From Planctomycetaceae bacterium (GTDB lineage Bacteria > Planctomycetota > Planctomycetia > Pirellulales > Thermoguttaceae), in NCBI GenBank assembly GCA_031267635.1, contig JAIRYX010000126.1:1-10418 (forward strand): DNA of 10,418 nucleotides, given 5' to 3'. Positions 6,866 to 10,418 of this stretch are shown piece by piece. The first letter of the stretch is position 1; each line of letters opens with the position of its first letter. The notes beneath the pieces are model-generated. The model searched no databases. It had not been told where the DNA came from and saw only the letters and a list, made by a program, of their open reading frames with translations. The translations under genes and the position numbers were made by a program.

Positions 6866-6893
6866 TTGAACTGGTTAAAATGATAAAGATAAT
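6866..6893 (+). promoter_or_regulatory. Sigma-70-like promoter for the GH57 gene
   Basis: TTGAAC (6866-6871) and GATAAT (6888-6893) are 16 bases apart, matching consensus at 4 and 5 of 6 positions. Transcription would start near 6900, about 75 bases before the ATG at 6975. Confidence 0.5.
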
Positions 6894-6912
6894 CCACAAA
6901 CAAACTTTTGTG

Positions 6913-6934
6913 ATTTTATCAAATTTGATAAAAT
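6913..6934. promoter_or_regulatory. 22-bp perfect palindrome, candidate operator
   Basis: A perfect 22-bp palindrome with centre ATCAAATTTGAT lies about 20 bases downstream of the -10 box and 40 bases before the GH57 start codon. The position suits a repressor site (a dimer blocking initiation); it could also form a weak hairpin in the leader. Its AT-richness raises the odds of chance, but 11 matched pairs without a loop is notable. Confidence 0.45.
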
Positions 6935-6974
6935 ATTCCTCTCAATAAGAATTTGCAAAACATAAAGGTTCATC

Positions 6975-9356
6975 ATGCCGCGTCCGATTCGTTTCATTTT
7001 TGCGTTGCACAATCATCAACCCATCGGAAATTTTGAAAATGTCTTTGAACAATCGTATCAGGAAAGTTATCTTCCGTTCCTGAACGTTTTTGAACAATAC
7101 GACACATTGAAACTCGCGCTGCACACAAGCGGGTCACTTATGGAATGGCTCGACGCGAAACATCCTGAATACGTGGACAGGTTAGCGGAATTGGTGAAAT
7201 CCGGCAGAATCGAAATAATCGGCGGAGCGTTTTACGAACCGATTCTTGCAATGCTTCCGTCGCGCGACCGAATCGGACAAATCAAAAAATACAAGTCGTG
7301 GCTCGAAAATCGTATCGGCGGAATTGTTCGCGGAATGTGGACGCCGGAACGAGTCTGGGAACAATCGTATGTCCGCGACCTTGCCGCTGCGGAAATAGAA
7401 TACACAATTCTTGATGATTGTCATTTTCGCAATGCGAGTCTTGATGAAAATCAACTGTCGCGGCATTATCTGACCGAAGACGACGGTAGCACAATGTCGA
7501 TTTTTCCCGGCAGCGAGCGGCTACGGTATTTGATTCCGTTTGGAAATATCGACGAAACAATTCGTTATTTCGCGGAGTACGCCGACACGTTTGAAAATGC
7601 CGTATTAGTGCACGGCGACGATGGCGAGAAATTCGGAACGTGGCCTAACACTTATCATCATGTTTATAACGAATATTGGCTGCATCATTTTTTTGACGCA
7701 TTGCGCGACAATTCGGATTGGCTCGTGACGACAACGCCGTCGGAAATTCTTGATACGATGAAACCGCTCGGTAAAATTTATCTTCCTGACGGAAGTTACC
7801 GCGAGATGACCGAATGGGCGACGCCGCCGGAACGCCAAAACGAACTTGCCGATCTGCAAAAAGAAATGACGCGCGATCCAAAACTTTCGACGTTAAAAAA
7901 ATATATACGCGGCGGATTTTGGCGGAATTTCAAAATCCGTTATCCCGAAACCAACGACATGTATTCGCGCATGATGGCGACCAGTCTGCGGCTTAAAGAA
8001 GTCCTTGACGAAGAACAATCCGCGCACGGAAACAACATTTCGGAATCACAAACGCTTTTACGTCAGGACTCGCAACATGCGCAGAAAATCGAAGCGGCGC
8101 TCGACGCTTTGTATCGCGGTCAGTGTAATTGCAGTTATTGGCACGGAGCGTTTGGCGGCGTGTATCTGCCGCACCTTCGCAACGCGGTTTATCATCATTT
8201 GATTCAGGCGGACAATCTAATCGACGAAATTTCAGGATACGACGATTCTTATCTTGAGGCGGACGTGCGCGACTTCAATTTTGACGGTCATAAAGAAATC
8301 CGCATTGCCAATAATGAACTTTTGGCATGGTTCGCGCCGAATCAAGGCGGAACGATGTACGAATTGGACGTGCGGGAAATTTGTCATAATCTCGGCGCGA
8401 CGCTTGCTCGACGAAACGAAGCGTATCATCGCACCGTGCTTGACGGCGGAAAAAACAACGGTCACGGCAACGATTGCGCAAGTATTCATGATCGTGTCGT
8501 GTTCAAACAAGAGGGGTTGGACTCGCGGCTGCAATACGATTCTTATCCGCGAAAATGTTTTGTTGATTTATTTTACGATTGCGACACGAATTTTGACGAT
8601 GTGCGGAATGGTCGGCAGCGGCTACACAGTACGCTGCATCAATCGGAATATCACGCGACATTGTACCGCACGGAATCGCAAGCGCAGCTTATTCTCAAAA
8701 CGGAAGGACTTGTTTACGGCGTTCCGGTCAAAGTGCAAAAGACGGTGACAATGACGGCAAACAGTCCGGCATTGCGGGTGTTGTATCAATTGAGCGGAAT
8801 GCCGCGCGAGTATCGTTTTCATTTCGCGACGGAATTAAATTTTGCGGGACTTCCCGGCGGTGCGGAGGATCGTTATTTTTCCGATACGGATGACAACCGA
8901 CTTGGACATTTGGGAACGCCGCTCAATCTCAAACACGCCAAACATCTCCGCATGACCGACGAGTGGCTTGGAATCGACGTTTCGCTCGATACGCTTACGC
9001 CGAGTGATTTTTATGCGTTTCCTGTTGAAACGGTGAGTCAGTCGGAAGGCGGTTTTGAACTTGTGCAGCAGTCAATCGCGTTGCAGCCGCACTGGATTAT
9101 CACGCCGGACAAACGCGGATGCTGGTCAACGGAATTAACGCTGACGCTCGACACATCGCGAGCAAAATTACGCCGCAATCCGAATCCGCATACCTCAACC
9201 GAAATCATGAACGACCGAAATACAACGTTAAACCTGCCATTAACCCCCACTCTGACCGCATCCGCCCTGCACGAATCCCGCATGGATTTCTCCGAAACGC
9301 TCTCTGTGCCGGAAACGTTGAGAGAAAAAAGAATTACGGCGGAAGCGGAAAAATAA
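6975..9356 (+). CDS. GH57 family alpha-amylase / 4-alpha-glucanotransferase
   Basis: Glycoside hydrolase family 57 enzyme acting on alpha-1,4-glucans (starch, glycogen, maltodextrin) by a retaining mechanism. All five conserved regions are present: HNHQP (12-16), GGAFYEPI (83-90), GMWTPERVWE (120-129), GDDGEKFGTW (214-223) and TPSEIL (254-259). By comparison with the Thermococcus litoralis 4-alpha-glucanotransferase, Glu125 is the nucleophile and one Asp of Asp215/Asp216 the acid/base, so the enzyme looks active. The catalytic barrel is followed by a DUF1925-like helical part (about 310-412) and a DUF1926-like beta-rich C-terminus (about 430-745), the architecture of the glucanotransferase/alpha-amylase branch. 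No signal peptide is seen, so it is likely cytoplasmic, perhaps in glycogen turnover. At 793 aa it exceeds the 659 aa archaeal homologue; the last 50 or so residues look unconserved. AAAGG lies 6 bases before the ATG. Amylase and transferase cannot be told apart from sequence alone. Confidence 0.93.
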   Translation: MPRPIRFIFALHNHQPIGNFENVFEQSYQESYLPFLNVFEQYDTLKLALHTSGSLMEWLDAKHPEYVDRLAELVKSGRIEIIGGAFYEPILAMLPSRDRIGQIKKYKSWLENRIGGIVRGMWTPERVWEQSYVRDLAAAEIEYTILDDCHFRNASLDENQLSRHYLTEDDGSTMSIFPGSERLRYLIPFGNIDETIRYFAEYADTFENAVLVHGDDGEKFGTWPNTYHHVYNEYWLHHFFDALRDNSDWLVTTTPSEILDTMKPLGKIYLPDGSYREMTEWATPPERQNELADLQKEMTRDPKLSTLKKYIRGGFWRNFKIRYPETNDMYSRMMATSLRLKEVLDEEQSAHGNNISESQTLLRQDSQHAQKIEAALDALYRGQCNCSYWHGAFGGVYLPHLRNAVYHHLIQADNLIDEISGYDDSYLEADVRDFNFDGHKEIRIANNELLAWFAPNQGGTMYELDVREICHNLGATLARRNEAYHRTVLDGGKNNGHGNDCASIHDRVVFKQEGLDSRLQYDSYPRKCFVDLFYDCDTNFDDVRNGRQRLHSTLHQSEYHATLYRTESQAQLILKTEGLVYGVPVKVQKTVTMTANSPALRVLYQLSGMPREYRFHFATELNFAGLPGGAEDRYFSDTDDNRLGHLGTPLNLKHAKHLRMTDEWLGIDVSLDTLTPSDFYAFPVETVSQSEGGFELVQQSIALQPHWIITPDKRGCWSTELTLTLDTSRAKLRRNPNPHTSTEIMNDRNTTLNLPLTPTLTASALHESRMDFSETLSVPETLREKRITAEAEK

Positions 9357-9392
9357 AAATATCCCGCCGAAATTGCGAGAAGAAAACATCTG

Positions 9393-9423
9393 TTAGGGCG
9401 AATTGAATTCGCCCTAATTTTTT
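9393..9423 (+). terminator. Rho-independent terminator of the GH57 gene
   Basis: TTAGGGCGA and TCGCCCTAA (ends 9393 and 9417) form a perfect stem that extends into a small AATT-G-AATT centre, followed by six T (9418-9423). It begins 37 bases after the GH57 stop. Confidence 0.9.
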
Positions 9424-9878
9424 ACTTTGTACTGTTTCTAATGACTCTCTTGTGATATAATAAAATGAAAATAGATTTCATTTTCAAGGAATGTTTCAAA
9501 ATTTGAATTGATAGACTCATCCCACTTGAAAATTCGTTTTTTAAGACAGTGCTCCTCATGCAATGTTCCTAAAGTCCTTTATTTTAATGGAAACCAAATT
9601 TTAAAGTGTGAAAAATATATTTCAAAATTTTAATTGATAAAACACAAAATCCAATGCAAACATAACTCATTACATACAATCGGTTAAGTAGATAATCGCT
9701 CAACCCAAATCGCCAAATTTGAATCAACGAGCGACAGTGTTGCTACGTCCGAGAAATCGGGCGTGGTCTTGTCGTCGTTGATGCTTTTGGCGAAGCTGGG
9801 TTGACGGCAAACGACCAACGCCCTTTTTTCATGCGCTGAAATAATTCTATCATACATTTTTCGGCACGGACGAAAATA
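9424..9878. other. AT-rich intergenic region with short repeats
   Basis: No supported gene. AAAATGAAA (9462-9470) and TTTCATTTT (9476-9484) make a 9-bp inverted repeat with a 5-base loop. A 19-base word occurs twice (9494-9512 and 9620-9638) with one mismatch. From 9684 the composition becomes more GC-rich and coding-like on the minus strand (frame 9684-9941, ending about 60 residues after an internal Met near 9857), but I recognise no family and its upstream end runs into the next gene, so it may be a gene remnant or chance. Confidence 0.5.
9494..9638 (+). repeat. Pair of 19-base direct repeats, 126 bases apart
   Basis: TTTCAAAATTTGAATTGAT at 9494-9512 and TTTCAAAATTTTAATTGAT at 9620-9638 differ at one base. 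Each contains an AT-rich near-palindrome. They may be regulator sites for the downstream winged-helix gene or chance in AT-rich DNA. Confidence 0.4.
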
Positions 9879-10307
9879 ATGACCTCGAAAAAACAACACA
9901 CCTATCCAGAAATCCGGCAGGAAATTGACCATCACGTTCAACGGCTCGTAATATTGTTAGCGGAAGAAGACGAAATAATCCGCCAAACGTTGCCGGAATC
10001 AAAACACGCTGAAATCCCTTTGCAATTCGACGACGCAAAACGAACAATCTCATGGCTTGGCGGTTCGGTACGTCTTGCACAAAAACAATATCTTTTGGTG
10101 AAAACGCTTTGGCAAAGTAAGGGGCGTCGTGCTAATATTGAAAAAATAGAACGGCATGTCTGGCAGCACAAAGGAACGAAAAAAGAATTATTCAAAAAAC
10201 GACAAACGATCAGTATATGTGTCCTTCGTTCACAAAAATCTCTTCAAAATGCTCATTTTCCTTACAACGGAAGTTCCTTTTCAATCAAACAAGAGTTTCC
10301 ACTGTAA
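9879..10307 (+). CDS. Winged-helix (OmpR/PhoB C-terminal-like) DNA-binding protein
   Basis: A 142-aa protein with no family I can name with certainty. Residues about 50-140 read like the winged-helix DNA-binding domain of OmpR/PhoB regulators: a short strand pair (ISWLGGSVRLAQKQ), helix 1 (QYLLVKTLW), helix 2 (ANIEKIERHVW), a basic linker (HKGTKKELFKKRQ), a recognition-helix candidate (TISICVLRSQKSLQNA) and a final hairpin (YNGSSFSIKQEF). There is no receiver domain; instead the first 50 residues are a charged helical segment (EIRQEIDHHVQRLVILLAEEDEI) that could mediate dimerisation. Small single-domain proteins of this kind also occur as phage-like or mobile-element factors. The ATG at 9879 has only a poor ribosome binding site (GGACG). 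It stands alone, with the next gene starting just past the window on the same strand. Confidence 0.6.
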   Translation: MTSKKQHTYPEIRQEIDHHVQRLVILLAEEDEIIRQTLPESKHAEIPLQFDDAKRTISWLGGSVRLAQKQYLLVKTLWQSKGRRANIEKIERHVWQHKGTKKELFKKRQTISICVLRSQKSLQNAHFPYNGSSFSIKQEFPL

Positions 10308-10418
10308 GTCATTGATACTTTAGTATTTACGTCAATTTTTTGTTTTTGATTTATTGGCTACATTTTTTAGTTTTGTTTTGGTGTTTGATTTTGATTTGAT
10401 TTTTGCAGGGAGGATTTC
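10308..10418 (+). promoter_or_regulatory. T-rich leader and Shine-Dalgarno of the next gene
   Basis: After the winged-helix gene the plus strand becomes T/G-rich and nearly free of C from about 10337 to 10405, with repeated TTTGAT words. It ends with GGGAGGA at 10408-10414, identical to the Shine-Dalgarno of the export gene, so a plus-strand gene should start within a few bases of the window end. Confidence 0.55.

Larger units (their letters stand above)
6473..6974. promoter_or_regulatory. Divergent control region between export gene and GH57 gene
   Basis: About 500 bases without a gene, AT-rich, separating two divergent genes. It contains the plus-strand promoter (6866-6893) and palindrome (6913-6934) for the GH57 gene, and on the exporter side the repeated TAGCGT boxes (6527-6558) and a small hairpin next to the Shine-Dalgarno (6486-6501). 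I could not find a convincing minus-strand -35/-10 pair for the exporter. Confidence 0.55.

Noticed and set aside
8254..8748. 164-codon frame inside the GH57 gene
   Set aside because: Shadow frame of a well-supported gene, with no domain of its own.
9684..9941. 85-codon minus-strand frame that looks partly coding
   Set aside because: The lower two thirds have gene-like composition, but I recognise no family, there is no good start, and its 5' part overlaps the winged-helix gene; recorded only as a possible remnant.
1..10418. tRNA genes, CRISPR array, phage attachment site
   Set aside because: I saw no T-arm-like GGTTCGAATCC pattern, no regularly spaced repeats and no flanking duplications that would support any of these.

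Overview
The window most likely comes from a low-GC member of the Planctomycetota. The first 218 bases encode, on the minus strand, the N-terminus of a DUF1559 (SBP_bac_10) pseudopilin-like protein, a family strongly expanded in that phylum. The Mre11/SbcD-like protein also resembles a planctomycete-type family. Intergenic regions are long and AT-rich, which suggests an accessory or relaxed region. I could not run any database search, so the taxonomy is inference.

Layout. 1-218 (-): DUF1559 protein cut by the window edge, with a good promoter behind it. 219-947: intergenic, holding a degenerate repeat copy and a possible decayed gene. 948-2549 (-): a metallophosphoesterase-fold protein of the SbcD/Mre11/YhaO type that has lost nearly all metal-binding residues. 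2550-3291: intergenic, holding a 353-bp MITE-like element with perfect 14-bp terminal inverted repeats. 3292-4314 (-): EpmA/GenX-type lysyl-tRNA-synthetase-like ligase. 4380-4667 (-): ribosomal protein bL28, probably the first gene of a two-gene operon with epmA. 5129-6472 (-): outer-membrane polysaccharide export lipoprotein (Wza-like), followed by a hairpin terminator. 6473-6974: divergent control region. 6975-9356 (+): large GH57 alpha-glucan enzyme with a strong terminator. 9424-9878: AT-rich intergenic. 9879-10307 (+): orphan winged-helix protein. The window ends with a T-rich leader and a strong Shine-Dalgarno for a gene starting just outside.

The genes do not form one pathway. rpmB and epmA both serve translation: EpmA-type enzymes modify elongation factor P. 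The polysaccharide exporter and the GH57 enzyme are divergent and both concern carbohydrates, but GH57 enzymes of this type lack a signal peptide and work on intracellular alpha-glucan, so a shared pathway is not shown.

The most notable observation is a run of 13 G residues inside the start of the exporter gene, downstream of a strong Shine-Dalgarno and ATG and upstream of the signal peptide. Changing the run by one base in either direction gives early stops, so this is a candidate phase-variable (ON/OFF) polysaccharide export switch. The second is the Mre11-like protein that keeps its fold but has lost its catalytic residues.
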